This document shows, piece by piece, positions 17,557 through 26,624 of a stretch of 64,000 bases of DNA. This DNA comes from Spirosoma fluviale (GTDB lineage Bacteria > Bacteroidota > Bacteroidia > Cytophagales > Spirosomataceae), in the NCBI RefSeq assembly GCF_900230225.1, contig NZ_OCNH01000001.1, forward strand, positions 1-64,000. The letters are read 5' to 3'. The notes beneath the pieces were generated by a model. It worked only from the letters and a program-made list of their open reading frames with translations. It was not told the origin of the DNA and did no database searches. The first letter of the stretch is position 1. The number at the start of each line of letters is the position of its first letter. A program made the position numbers and the translations under genes.

Positions 17557-18222
17557 TTACCACTCCACCGGAGCTAACCCCTTACTCTCCAAATAAGCAT
17601 TTGCCTGACTAAAATGCTTATTGCCGAACCAGCCACCGTAATTGGCGGCCATGGGCGATGGGTGTTTCGCTTTGAGGATCAAATGTTTTTTGCCTTCGAT
17701 TACGGCTCCTTTCTTTTGGGCGAAAGCCCCCCAGAGCATAAAAACGACGTGCTCTTTCTCGGCTGAAATCAGCTTGATAACGGCGTCGGTAAACGTTTCC
17801 CAACCTTTTCCCTGATGCGACCCCGCCTGTCCGGCACGGACGGTAAGCGTAGCGTTAAGTAACATAACGCCCTGACTGGCCCAACGCTCCAGATTACCCG
17901 ACTTCGGGATAGGCTTGCCTAAGTCGTCCTGAATCTCCTTAAAAATATTGATTAGAGAAGGGGGTTTGGTAATACCATCGGCTACCGAGAACGCCAGTCC
18001 GTTGGCCTGCCCTTCGCCATGATAGGGGTCTTGTCCCAGAATAACGACGCGGGTGTCGTCGAAACTACACTTGTTGAAGGCGTTGAACATCAACGCGCCT
18101 GGTGGATAGATACGCTGAGTACTGTATTCGTGTCGTAAAAATTGAGCAAGTTCAGCAAAGTAGGGTTTATCGAATTCGGGCTGTAGCCGATTTCGCCAGG
18201 ATTCGGCAATAGATACATTCAT
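17557..18222 (-). CDS. ung: Uracil-DNA glycosylase
   Basis: The 221-residue protein is a complete family 1 uracil-DNA glycosylase, which excises uracil from DNA to start base-excision repair. Diagnostic motifs are VVILGQDPYHGEGQANGLAFSV with the catalytic Asp65, the GVMLLNATLTVRAGQAGSHQGKGW segment, and HPSPMAANYGGW near the C terminus with the catalytic His. Length matches E. coli Ung (229). The start MNVSIAESWRNRL is preferred because nothing upstream in frame is plausible. Confidence 0.97.
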   Translation of the reverse strand: MNVSIAESWRNRLQPEFDKPYFAELAQFLRHEYSTQRIYPPGALMFNAFNKCSFDDTRVVILGQDPYHGEGQANGLAFSVADGITKPPSLINIFKEIQDDLGKPIPKSGNLERWASQGVMLLNATLTVRAGQAGSHQGKGWETFTDAVIKLISAEKEHVVFMLWGAFAQKKGAVIEGKKHLILKAKHPSPMAANYGGWFGNKHFSQANAYLESKGLAPVEW

Positions 18223-18313
18223 GTAGGGAACTGATAAGAGTGATTCGGCATTATACGCCTACAAACGCCAAAAACCCCTTTACAAAAATTTTTTAAGAGT
18301 GGTTCTTGCGTAA

Positions 18314-18343
18314 CAAAACTAATCAACTTAATTTTCGTTCTAA
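18314..18343 (-). promoter_or_regulatory. Possible ung promoter
   Basis: On the minus strand TAGTTTTG (18321-18314) fits TAnnTTTG exactly, and TTAG (18343-18340), one mismatch from TTTG, lies 18 bases upstream. Transcription would begin about 85 bases before the ung ATG. Confidence 0.3.
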
Positions 18344-18367
18344 GGTTGCAAAACGACACTAATATTT

Positions 18368-18754
18368 ATGGTTTCGTCAGTCACAGAAGGCGTGAAAGTT
18401 AGCGTGAAGACTGAGTATCAGGCTGATTACTCCAGTCCACTCCAGGCGCATTACGTGTTTACCTACCGGATTACCATCGAGAATGCGAGTGACTACACAA
18501 TTCAGTTGCTCCGGCGTCATTGGTTGATTTTTGATTCCAATGGTACCGTTCGGGAGGTAGAAGGAGAGGGTGTTGTTGGGCTGCAACCGGTACTCGAACC
18601 GGGTGAGGTCCACGAATACGTATCGGGCTGTAATCTACGGTCGAGTATTGGTAAGATGGCAGGAACGTATCTTGTCGAACGAATTATTGACGGTAAACAG
18701 CTTCGGGTCAGTATCCCCGAGTTCACGATGGTAGTGCCGTATAAACTGAACTAA
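18368..18754 (+). CDS. apaG: ApaG-family protein
   Basis: The 128-residue protein is a full-length ApaG, a small immunoglobulin-like beta-sandwich. Family motifs are YVFTYRITIENAS, LLRRHWLIFDSNGTVREVEGEGVVGLQPVLEPGE and YVSGCNLRSSIGKMAGTY. The family is linked genetically to cobalt/magnesium resistance and Ap4A metabolism in enterobacteria; the biochemical activity is not settled. Here it is divergent from ung and immediately followed by a methyltransferase gene, three bases away, so the two are probably translationally coupled. Confidence 0.95.
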   Translation: MVSSVTEGVKVSVKTEYQADYSSPLQAHYVFTYRITIENASDYTIQLLRRHWLIFDSNGTVREVEGEGVVGLQPVLEPGEVHEYVSGCNLRSSIGKMAGTYLVERIIDGKQLRVSIPEFTMVVPYKLN

Positions 18755-18757
18755 TTT

Positions 18758-19537
18758 TTGTTACTCGCTTATCTTCGGTATTTAAGTCGCGCCCGCGACG
18801 AACATTCGCTTCATTCTCCGTTTCTCTTTTCGCTGTATCTTCAGGTTATCCGGGCAAAAACCGGATCGAAAGTGCTGTTTGCGCCTATACAGAACCTGAG
18901 AAGAGAACTTCGTAAAAGCCGTCAACTTGTTACAATCGCAGATTTGGGGGCTGGATCAAAAATAAACTCATCCCGTCAACGCAGCATCGGCGATATTGCC
19001 CGAAATTCCCAGAAATCGGCGCGCTTCGGTCGTTTACTGTTCCGGCTGATTCAGCGATTTAGCGCAAAAGTCATTGTCGATTTGGGTACGTCGCTGGGAA
19101 TAACAACGGCCTATCTGGCCGAAGCGACGAAACCCTACGGAGGGCATGTACTGACATTTGAAGGCTGCCCGGAAACGGCATCCGTAGCGAGGCATAATTT
19201 TGAGCGATTAGCTATTCAGAACATAGAGGTAGTGGTTGGTAATTTGGATGAAACCCTTGCCCAGGCTATTGCCGCGCTTCCGCCAATTGATTTTGTCTTT
19301 TTCGATGCCAACCACCGCTATGAGCCAACTGTGCACTACTTCGAAACCTGCCTGACCAATATCCACAACGATACCGTATTTGTCTTTGATGATATTCATT
19401 GGTCGGATGAGATGGAGCAGGCATGGGGCTATATCAAAACTCACCAATCCGTTCGTGTAACGGTCGATCTGTTTTGGGTAGGGCTGGTATTTTTTCGGAA
19501 AGAGCAGCCCAAGCAGGATTTCGTGCTTCAGTTTTGA
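18758..19537 (+). CDS. Class I SAM-dependent methyltransferase
   Basis: The frame opens with TTG at 18758, three bases after the apaG stop codon, giving 259 residues beginning MLLAYLRYLSRARDEHSLHSPFLF. The HSPF motif near the start is recurrent in Bacteroidota proteins of this type, supporting the TTG start. The SAM-binding core is KVIVDLGTSLGITTAYLAEA (motif I), then VLTFEGCPE (motif II, acidic Glu), and IDFVFFDANHRYEPTVHYF (motif IV), as in O-methyltransferase-like group-3 enzymes. Substrate unknown. It is cytosolic, with no membrane segments. Confidence 0.82.
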   Translation: MLLAYLRYLSRARDEHSLHSPFLFSLYLQVIRAKTGSKVLFAPIQNLRRELRKSRQLVTIADLGAGSKINSSRQRSIGDIARNSQKSARFGRLLFRLIQRFSAKVIVDLGTSLGITTAYLAEATKPYGGHVLTFEGCPETASVARHNFERLAIQNIEVVVGNLDETLAQAIAALPPIDFVFFDANHRYEPTVHYFETCLTNIHNDTVFVFDDIHWSDEMEQAWGYIKTHQSVRVTVDLFWVGLVFFRKEQPKQDFVLQF

Positions 19538-19594
19538 CGAAAGTAACCATAAATTACGTTACCTTTCCGAGGGCTTTGTTGCCAATGATCATCT

Positions 19595-20959
19595 ATGAAC
19601 TTCCTGACTTATACCCGATTAGCCCTGACTGTTGGTGTTTCCGCTCTTGGGCTGAATTTAGTGTCCTGTTCCAAAGACACGACCGAAACACTTGCCCCAA
19701 CGGAGACATCTTCGTTTGATCTCATCCAGCAAAAAATCCTGACGCCTACCTGCGCCACGTCGGGCTGTCACTTGTCGGATAAAGACGCCACGTACTTTCA
19801 GCATGGACTGGTATTGGCAGAAGGTGTTGCGTATCAGAACCTTGTACGTGTTGATCCTAAAAATAGCGGTGCCAAAGCCGACGGTCTCAAACGGGTAAAA
19901 GCATTTGCCTCGCTGGAGAGCTTACTCTATCATAAGATTACGACAACAGCCAGCCATCATAGTGGCAAACAATACGGTAACCCTATGCCTTTAGGGGGAT
20001 TATCGCTGTCTGACGGACAGGTTGAGTTTGTTCGTCGCTGGATTGATGCCGGGGCTCCCAAAGCAGGTAACATAGCCGATGCTGCGTTATTGAACGATAA
20101 AACCGTTGCGGAAGTGGCTTATGAGCCGTTAACGGTTCCGGCGGCTGGAACTGGTTTTCAAATGGCTGTTCCCTCATTCGATATACAGCCAAATTTTGAA
20201 CGGGAGCTGTTTACCCGGAAAGTGCTGGGCAACACGCAGGACGTGTACGTAAATCGCTATGAGACCAAAATGCGGAGCGGAAGCCACCATTTTGTCGCTT
20301 ACGATTTTCGAAACAAAGCGTCACTGCCTAATCTGAATGACATCCGCGATCTACGTAACCCGGATAATTCCCTGAACATACCGACGGTGCTGACCATGTC
20401 GAACCACGTTTATCTGGCTGGTTCGCAGGCGCAGTATCAGGATTATGTGTTTCCGGAGGGAGTTGCCTTGCTGATCCCGGCGGGTGCTTCCTTCGACCTT
20501 AATTCCCACTTTGTCAACAAGACAACAGCCGTGCGAAAAGGGGAGGCTCAGCTTAATCTGTACACAGTCGATAAAGCGAAGGTGAAGAACATCGTTCAGA
20601 CGCTTGATCTGGGTAATACAAGCCTGTCTATACCCGCTAAAACCCGGGTAACACTTACGAAAACGTTTACTTTCAATAAGGCCCGCAAAGTGTTGACGCT
20701 AACGTCGCATATGCACAAGCTGGGCGAGAAGTTCGTGATCAAAATCGTTGGCGGAGCCCGCAACGGCGAAATCGTTTACACCTCCACCGACTGGGAGAAC
20801 CCCGAAATTATCACCTTCAAAACGCCTATCGACCTGCAGAAAGGGGAGGGGCTTATGTCCGAAATAACCTACAACAACACCACCAGCAAAGCCGTCAGCT
20901 TCGGCCTGACCAGCGAAGACGAAATGGGGATTATTTTCGGATATTATTATGAAGAATAG
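19595..20959 (+). CDS. Lipoprotein with cytochrome-like and copper monooxygenase-like regions
   Basis: The 454-residue protein starts with a lipoprotein signal ending LNLVSC. A cytochrome-c-like module follows with CATSGCH, a CX4CH motif rather than the usual CXXCH, and a likely distal methionine in NPMPLGGLSL. The C-terminal two-thirds resembles the copper type II, ascorbate-dependent monooxygenase (PHM-like) fold: KMRSGSHHFVAYDF, DLNSHFVNKT, LTLTSHMHKLGEKFVI and a final SEDEMGIIFGYYY. This would place a redox protein on the outer surface or in the periplasm. Substrate and electron partner are unknown, and heme attachment at a CX4CH site is unproven. It stands alone and converges on the helicase gene. 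Confidence 0.7.
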   Translation: MNFLTYTRLALTVGVSALGLNLVSCSKDTTETLAPTETSSFDLIQQKILTPTCATSGCHLSDKDATYFQHGLVLAEGVAYQNLVRVDPKNSGAKADGLKRVKAFASLESLLYHKITTTASHHSGKQYGNPMPLGGLSLSDGQVEFVRRWIDAGAPKAGNIADAALLNDKTVAEVAYEPLTVPAAGTGFQMAVPSFDIQPNFERELFTRKVLGNTQDVYVNRYETKMRSGSHHFVAYDFRNKASLPNLNDIRDLRNPDNSLNIPTVLTMSNHVYLAGSQAQYQDYVFPEGVALLIPAGASFDLNSHFVNKTTAVRKGEAQLNLYTVDKAKVKNIVQTLDLGNTSLSIPAKTRVTLTKTFTFNKARKVLTLTSHMHKLGEKFVIKIVGGARNGEIVYTSTDWENPEIITFKTPIDLQKGEGLMSEITYNNTTSKAVSFGLTSEDEMGIIFGYYYEE

Positions 20960-21072
20960 AGTTTTATGGAGTTAGTGAAATAGGTGTAATAAGTAAAATG
21001 GCTGACGCAGGAGTTTTGATCTCGCGTCAGCCATTTTACTTACTGCACCTATTTCACTTACTGCACTAAACT
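20960..21072. terminator. 48-bp imperfect inverted repeat between convergent genes
   Basis: Arms 20960-21007 and 21025-21072 match with seven mismatches. The tip of the stem is GGCTGACG/CGTCAGCC. The left arm begins right after the lipoprotein stop codon and the right arm ends inside the helicase stop codon. Confidence 0.8.
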
Positions 21073-23263
21073 ACCGTGCTACTTCAATATTAACCCGGCG
21101 TCCTTTGATGGTGTTACCTTCCATAGCGTCGACAACGCGGGTGGCTACATCTTTCGGTACGTCAACGTAGGTGAACTTGTCGAAGATATCGATGCTGCCG
21201 ATGCTGTTTCCAGGAATGTTGGCTTCACCGGCAATGGCACCTACGATGTCGCCCGGACGGACGAAATCTTTACGGCCAATGCTCACCATCAGGCGGGTCA
21301 TGTTCGCTTCGCGCTCACGGGGAACACGTTGGTCATCGCGGTCGAAGTAAGGCTTGCCAGCGCCTGCACGGTCCCGATCGGGGCCATTAAAGCGTGGGCG
21401 ATCTCCTCCTTCAGGACGGCGGTCGCCAAAGCGAGACGCTCCGTCGCCACGGCCACCACCGTCATTCCGACGATCACCGAAACGCGAGCTGTTACCACGC
21501 TCATCGCGGTCGCCAAAACGGGACGCACCACCCCGACGATCTTCAAAACGTCCGGTACTTTCACCCCGACCACCACGGTCAGCGTATTTGTCGCGGCCAT
21601 TCCGGCGATCATCTTCCAGGTTAAGGTTTTGATCAGCGAATTCGTTTTTCTCCAGACCCATGCTGCGTTTTACCAGGGCGGCTACAACCTGCTCAGTCGA
21701 GAAACCGGCGTGGTTGAGTTGCGTCAGTAAATCGTCATACAGGTTCAGGTCTTTACTTTCCTGAATTGTCTGTTGCAGTTGCTCGATGAAACGGGCTTTG
21801 CGAACACCTACGATGTCTTCGAAGGAAGGAATGACACCTTTGTCAACTTTAACTTTCGTATAGGTCTGGATTTCGCGGAAACGGTATTTTTCATCGCGGC
21901 CCACGAACGAGAACGCCCGGCCCGATTTGCCCGCACGGCCTGTCCGGCCAATCCGGTGTACGTAATATTCTTCGTCGAGCGGAATGTCGAAGTTAATAAC
22001 CGCGTCTACATCGTCAACGTCGATACCACGAGCGGCTACGTCGGTGGCAACCAGAATGTTGGTCGTACCAGCGCGGAATTTGCTCATGACGTTGTTCCGT
22101 TGGGCCTGGCGCAGATCGCCGTGCAAGCCTTCGGCCTGATAGCCCCGGATTTGCAGGTCTTCAACGATTTCGTCGACTTTACGTTTCGTATTACAGAAAA
22201 CCAGCAGCAGTTTCAGATCGTACATGTCGATCAGACGGCACATCACTTCAACTTTCGCTTTCGCTTTTACTTCGAAATAAACCTGTTCGATGTTTACGTT
22301 CGTCAATTCTTTCTTGACGACTTTCACCAGCACAGGATCTTTCTGGAACTTCTGGGTAATCTGCATGATCGGCTTCGACATCGTCGCCGAGAACAGAATC
22401 GTTTGCCGCTCTTCGGGCATCTCTTCCAGAATGCTCTCAATATCTTCACGGAAGCCCATGTCCAGCATCTCATCTGCTTCGTCAAGAATCATCATCTTAA
22501 CGTTGTTGAGCTTGAGGGTGTTACGCTCCATGTGGTCCATAACACGACCGGGCGTACCGATCACGATATGCACACCGCTTTTGAGTGACCGAATCTGCCG
22601 CTCAATGGAGTCACCACCATAAATGGCTTCGATCCGGATACCGCGTTTGTATTTCGCCAGTTTCTTGATCTCTTCCGCTACCTGTAGCGCTAATTCACGT
22701 GTTGGGCAAAGGATAAGTGTTTGCACCGAACGATCCTGAACGTCGATCAGGTCAAGAGCAGGAATACCAAAGGCTGCCGTTTTACCGGTACCCGTTTGTG
22801 CCTGTCCGATTACATCGCGACCAGCCAGAATAGGCGGGATGGCTTCGGCCTGAATGGGCGATGGGCTAATAAAACCCATATCCGTAACGGCCTGCAATAC
22901 CTCAGCTGAAATGGCCAGGCTGGAGAACAAAATTTGATTTGGATCAACTTTAGGCGTTGTTACTTCCGCAACGGCAGGCGTACTGGGAGCCGCCATTGTG
23001 GTGTCTTCAACGTGGGCAAGGGGTTCATCGGCCACGATAACGACTTTATCGGCCACACCTTCAGCAACGATTTCTGCTGCTGTGTCATCAAAAGCAGCTT
23101 CAACGGCTGGCTTTGCCACTTTCTTTTTAGGAACCTTAGCCGTTTTTGCTTCGGCTGTAGCTGACTCAGCAGGAACGACCGCGCTGGCGGCCATCTCCGT
23201 AGCTATTTTTTCAATATCCAGGAAGTCATCCTGATCAGCTGATTTGTTTGTTTTCGTTTTCAT
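21071..23263 (-). CDS. DEAD-box RNA helicase (DeaD/CsdA-like)
   Basis: The start MKTKTNKSADQDDFL at 23263 is chosen because the 43 residues upstream read from the untranslated leader. The 730-residue protein has an Ala/Val/Lys-rich N-terminal extension of about 120 residues. The helicase core follows: AQTGTGKTAAF (motif I), PTRELALQV, GTPGRVMDH, LDEADEMLDMGF (DEAD), LFSATMSKPI, VFCNTKRK, ATDVAARGIDV and HRIGRTGRAG. Then come an Arg/Asp/Gly-rich linker (GRGE, FGDRR repeats) and a C-terminal DbpA-type RNA-binding domain (TRLMVSIGRKDFVRPGDIVGAI). Such helicases remodel ribosomal and messenger RNA, especially in the cold. It is transcribed alone from a promoter about 330 bases upstream. Confidence 0.95.
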   Translation of the reverse strand: MKTKTNKSADQDDFLDIEKIATEMAASAVVPAESATAEAKTAKVPKKKVAKPAVEAAFDDTAAEIVAEGVADKVVIVADEPLAHVEDTTMAAPSTPAVAEVTTPKVDPNQILFSSLAISAEVLQAVTDMGFISPSPIQAEAIPPILAGRDVIGQAQTGTGKTAAFGIPALDLIDVQDRSVQTLILCPTRELALQVAEEIKKLAKYKRGIRIEAIYGGDSIERQIRSLKSGVHIVIGTPGRVMDHMERNTLKLNNVKMMILDEADEMLDMGFREDIESILEEMPEERQTILFSATMSKPIMQITQKFQKDPVLVKVVKKELTNVNIEQVYFEVKAKAKVEVMCRLIDMYDLKLLLVFCNTKRKVDEIVEDLQIRGYQAEGLHGDLRQAQRNNVMSKFRAGTTNILVATDVAARGIDVDDVDAVINFDIPLDEEYYVHRIGRTGRAGKSGRAFSFVGRDEKYRFREIQTYTKVKVDKGVIPSFEDIVGVRKARFIEQLQQTIQESKDLNLYDDLLTQLNHAGFSTEQVVAALVKRSMGLEKNEFADQNLNLEDDRRNGRDKYADRGGRGESTGRFEDRRGGASRFGDRDERGNSSRFGDRRNDGGGRGDGASRFGDRRPEGGDRPRFNGPDRDRAGAGKPYFDRDDQRVPREREANMTRLMVSIGRKDFVRPGDIVGAIAGEANIPGNSIGSIDIFDKFTYVDVPKDVATRVVDAMEGNTIKGRRVNIEVAR

Positions 23264-23590
23264 TAATTGGAAATGATTAAATAAATGAATCATCCAAACG
23301 AAGACGAGTATGTGCCAGTGAACGGCGCGATAATGCGAGAATTGCCCAACGAACCAAGCTGCCCCAACGACCCAACAGGACCACCACCCCAAACCTCTTC
23401 AAGGGGGATAAAGACAACGACCGGATCTACCGGTACGACCATTCGACGATTAGCCCACGCGCAAGTGCCCCACTCGGGAGCGTCCACACAGAAACCCATC
23501 CTGTACATCCGTACATAAGCTCTGTCAGACCTAACTCAACACGTAAAAAAGGAGAGAAACAGAGACGCGAACGGATGTCGCTTGTAAAAT
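23264..23590 (-). promoter_or_regulatory. Long 5' leader of the DEAD-box helicase
   Basis: If transcription starts about seven bases below the promoter at 23597-23627, the mRNA has a leader of roughly 325 bases. It is G- and T-rich on the transcribed strand and contains many GGG/TTGG words. It could fold, and a 72-codon frame (23290-23508) within it is a possible but unsupported upstream ORF. Long structured leaders are known for cold-inducible deaD/csdA genes in other bacteria, so thermoregulation is an inference. Confidence 0.45.
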
Positions 23591-23596
23591 CTGGTG

Positions 23597-23627
23597 CAAA
23601 AGTACAAATTAATTTATCAAAAAGCAA
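23597..23627 (-). promoter_or_regulatory. Helicase promoter
   Basis: On the minus strand TACTTTTG (23604-23597) matches TAnnTTTG exactly, with TTGC at 23627-23624 and a 19-base spacer, the consensus arrangement for Bacteroidota housekeeping promoters. Confidence 0.55.
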
Positions 23628-23719
23628 GGGATATACTATTAATATTGTATTTATTTGAGAAACGACTGTGTATGTTCGCTTGTTTCTAAGATGTGATTGG
23701 CTTTTATCAATAGTAGCGC

Positions 23720-23950
23720 ATGACACCTGTCGCCGGAAAATACATTATTCTTATCGGAGCCGTTATTGTACTGGTTGGTATACTAGTTTACTTTTTCGGC
23801 GATAAGTTGCATTGGCTGGGACGTTTACCCGGCGATATTCGCATTAACGGGAAGGACGGTGGCGGGTTTTACTTTCCCATCGTGACCTGTATTGTGGTTA
23901 GTATCGTTTTGAACCTGATTATCGTTCTGATCCGTCGTTTTTTCGAGTAG
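23720..23950 (+). CDS. DUF2905 small membrane protein
   Basis: The 76-residue protein has two membrane helices, YIILIGAVIVLVGILVYFF and YFPIVTCIVVSIVLNLIIVLI. The connecting loop WLGRLPGDIRINGKDGGGFYFP is the hallmark of the DUF2905 family. Function is unknown; the family is widespread in bacteria. The gene is divergent from the helicase and its last 32 bases overlap the 3' end of the convergent gene, an unusual arrangement for this genome, where most convergent pairs are separated by hairpins. Confidence 0.9.
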   Translation: MTPVAGKYIILIGAVIVLVGILVYFFGDKLHWLGRLPGDIRINGKDGGGFYFPIVTCIVVSIVLNLIIVLIRRFFE

Positions 23951-25490
23951 TCGCCTTATCCGCTCCCGAAGAACTGTTGTCTTCGCTGTAAGTCAACTTG
24001 TTCAGGTAGAAGACTTCCCGCTGGCCTGCGTTCAGGTTTTTTGTGGCAGCAATTTTCTGAAAACCACAGGCGATGAAATGCCGGTCGTACCAGGCCATTA
24101 AGTTGTCCTGTGCCGAAAATGTTACTTTCTCGTTCTCGGCGTTCGTTTTCAATTTGAATTTTTCCGTCTCTTTCAGAATCTTACTCCCTTGAATCACTTC
24201 TGTAGTGATTTCGCCATCGTTGGGGTAAGCCAGCACCATTTTATCGTTCTGCTGCGACACCTGCACCATCTCCGTTAATTCGGTGCTGAGCAGTTCCTTA
24301 ATGGGAAAGCAGTTATCCCACAGCAGTTTACCCTGCTTGTCGAACCCGCAGATAAAGGCGTGCGTGTAGTGGAAACCTTCGTAGCGATCTCCTCCCCGCA
24401 GGTAGCCCCCATAGGCCAGGGTACTGCCTCTGTATTGAGGGTAATACACTTCGGCAACGAGCGTGAGACCATCAGATGTCGGTTTCAGATCATGAACCAG
24501 CAATCGGTAACGAAATTTGTAGTCCTTGCCTTCTTCTTTCTTTCTCTGTGCTTTGGCCAGCAGCTTTTGCTGCCGGTGTGGTTTCAGGTAATTGAAGAAG
24601 TTCTGGAGCTGGGAGAATTCGATGTACTGAATGTCATTAATCGTTTCCGTCGTCGATACGCTGCCGCCTTCACCGTGATGGATTCGCGTTACATAGATTC
24701 CCTGCGAGTAGGGCGTGCAATCCGTGGAGTAATTGCCAACGAGGATGGACTCCTGCTGATTGACGGGTAATAGTTTCCCTGAGATCAGGCTGTTTTTCGC
24801 CCCGTCGAAATCCAGGGTTCGCAGGAGTTTACTGTCGTAATTATACGTCCGAATCGAAAACTTACAATGACGTCGGAGGGAGTGCACCAGCACGTTGACT
24901 TCCTGCCGGGCTTCGTCAATTTCGAGGCTGCTGATCTCCGTTCGGTTCGCATACAGGCCGGGCAGCACCTTTACGGTTTGGTCGAAGAACGAGAACGATA
25001 TAACAACCGGGCGACCGTGGTGAAAGCCACTTATATAGGCCTGGCTCCCCATTACCTTAAACTCATTCACATCCAGTTGGTCAATGAGCTCACCTTCGAA
25101 AGTCTCAATCACGCCATCATCCAGGTGCAGCCGCAGGAACTGGTACTGGTTACCGTCGTACTCCCGGAAGAGATGATAAACATACTGGTCGGACTCGTAA
25201 GTGGTAACCGGCTTGTATTTGAGGTCCTGTTTGTATTCGGTATGCCAAACGGATTTAAGGTTAGTATCGTACTTTTGAAAGTGTAACCTGACGGGTGTAT
25301 TATCCACAAAACTGCCGGTCCGAATCGTCATCAGCACTCCGCGCTCGGCTAGGGGCGTTACGTCAAATGATTCAGCTTCATTCGGGTCCGACGGAATCTC
25401 GATCCGCATGGACTGTTCCAGTTGTGCCCGCACAGGCCTGACACCAATGGCTAACAGAAACAGACAGATGATGGATAAAAAAAGGCGCAT
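23919..25490 (-). CDS. Uncharacterised exported protein
   Basis: Not recognised. The start at 25490 gives a signal peptide MRLFLSIICLFLLAIGVRPVRAQ, so the 523-residue product is periplasmic or outer-membrane associated. It is rich in beta-strand-like segments with regular YxxxxLKxVW, VYHLFREYDGNQYQF and ILVGNYSTDCTPYSQGIYVTRI patterns, which suggests a propeller-like fold. A basic segment AKAQRKKEEGKDYKF near the middle interrupts it. There is no lipobox and no visible catalytic motif. The 3' end overlaps the DUF2905 gene by 32 bases. Confidence 0.7.
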   Translation of the reverse strand: MRLFLSIICLFLLAIGVRPVRAQLEQSMRIEIPSDPNEAESFDVTPLAERGVLMTIRTGSFVDNTPVRLHFQKYDTNLKSVWHTEYKQDLKYKPVTTYESDQYVYHLFREYDGNQYQFLRLHLDDGVIETFEGELIDQLDVNEFKVMGSQAYISGFHHGRPVVISFSFFDQTVKVLPGLYANRTEISSLEIDEARQEVNVLVHSLRRHCKFSIRTYNYDSKLLRTLDFDGAKNSLISGKLLPVNQQESILVGNYSTDCTPYSQGIYVTRIHHGEGGSVSTTETINDIQYIEFSQLQNFFNYLKPHRQQKLLAKAQRKKEEGKDYKFRYRLLVHDLKPTSDGLTLVAEVYYPQYRGSTLAYGGYLRGGDRYEGFHYTHAFICGFDKQGKLLWDNCFPIKELLSTELTEMVQVSQQNDKMVLAYPNDGEITTEVIQGSKILKETEKFKLKTNAENEKVTFSAQDNLMAWYDRHFIACGFQKIAATKNLNAGQREVFYLNKLTYSEDNSSSGADKATTRKNDGSER

Positions 25491-25610
25491 GGAACTGAAT
25501 TTACGACTGATCAACCTGGCTAAAATCAGGCTCTACGAAGTTAGTCAGAATATGTAACAAAAATCATACCTCAGGAATAAGACATGCTGTGAGCGTTACC
25601 CGTAAACGAA

Positions 25611-26417
25611 TTACACCGCCCAGCGTTTTTTCAGATAATCTTTCATAAATACGTTTATATCCCACTGGCTGGCAACGGGTTGTTGGGTGAAGGGAATGGT
25701 TGGCAAATACCCCGCCGGACCAAATTCGCAGGTAACGGTTAAAGTAGGAGCATTCGCCTTTTGAAATCTGTCGCGAATGGCATCCCACCATTTGGCATGA
25801 CTTTCGAGGGCGTCTTTCCACTCCGGCGCACGCGGGTCATTCACCTGTGGTCCTTCAGGGTGCCCAACGCGGCAATGGATATGATCACTAACCCTGATGG
25901 CCCGGTTTACGTTGTCCATCTGGTCAGTTAGATAGGATTCGGCCACATTGACCCAGTGTGAGTAGTCGGCGGTCAGGCGTAACTCCGGCACCTTGAGCAG
26001 GTAGGACTGAATGGCGGGCGCGCTGTAAGAAAACCGACCCCGGTGTGTTTCGTGCAGAATGCGAACGCCCGTTTGTTTCTCCACAGCAATAGCCACCTGA
26101 ATTAACTCGACGTTTTGTTCGAACGTAAAGTAGTCATGGCCGGTGTGGGCGTTAATGAACAGGGGTTTATATCTGGCAATGTCCAGTAGGTCGTCGTGAT
26201 ACTTCTTTTTGTGCTCGACAAAGTTACTACCACCGCCAAAGGCCATGAGAATGAGTTGCAGATCGTGGTCGTGCGTGATCTGGACGGCTTCATTTCGTTT
26301 ATCGGGGCCGGCTGAGATTTCCATGCCGTCGTACCCGGCGGCTTTCACACGTTTGGCGGCTTCGGTATAGCCGAGACTTTCCATACCCCAGAGCGGGCAG
26401 AAGAAAAGGGTTTTCAC
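25611..26417 (-). CDS. Sugar phosphate isomerase/epimerase-like TIM barrel
   Basis: The 268-residue protein belongs to the xylose isomerase-like TIM-barrel/AP endonuclease 2 superfamily. Typical motifs are AKRVKAAGYDGMEISAG at strand 2, FINAHTGHDYFTFEQN, RILHETHRGRFSYSA with a metal-binding Glu and His, LRLTADYSHWVNV (Asp and His ligands), and DHIHCRVGHPEGPQVND. A divalent-metal-dependent isomerase or epimerase of a sugar or inositol derivative is likely; the substrate is not indicated. It has no signal peptide and no adjacent sugar genes. Confidence 0.85.
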   Translation of the reverse strand: MKTLFFCPLWGMESLGYTEAAKRVKAAGYDGMEISAGPDKRNEAVQITHDHDLQLILMAFGGGSNFVEHKKKYHDDLLDIARYKPLFINAHTGHDYFTFEQNVELIQVAIAVEKQTGVRILHETHRGRFSYSAPAIQSYLLKVPELRLTADYSHWVNVAESYLTDQMDNVNRAIRVSDHIHCRVGHPEGPQVNDPRAPEWKDALESHAKWWDAIRDRFQKANAPTLTVTCEFGPAGYLPTIPFTQQPVASQWDINVFMKDYLKKRWAV

Positions 26418-26624
26418 AGATTTAAAGGCTTAGTTTATAGGTTCAAAGGTGGTGGAAAAATCGTTCTATTTGTAAATATTAATTGTCCGTTTCTCCAGAA
26501 GCCTTTCTGTAAGATTAGTATTTTTTTTACAATATCCCCAACTTTACCAACAGAAGTCAAATAGGTTAGCCGTCCTCTTTTTCGGTAAACTATTTCTTGA
26601 ACGAATCCAAAATTAATCCTAATT

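Noticed and set aside
21773..22588. 271-codon plus-strand frame opposite the helicase
   Set aside because: It is antisense to a clear DEAD-box helicase core and has no motif or upstream signal.
23290..23508. 72-codon frame in the helicase leader
   Set aside because: Low-complexity Gly/Val/Pro content and no evidence of translation; more likely part of a structured leader.
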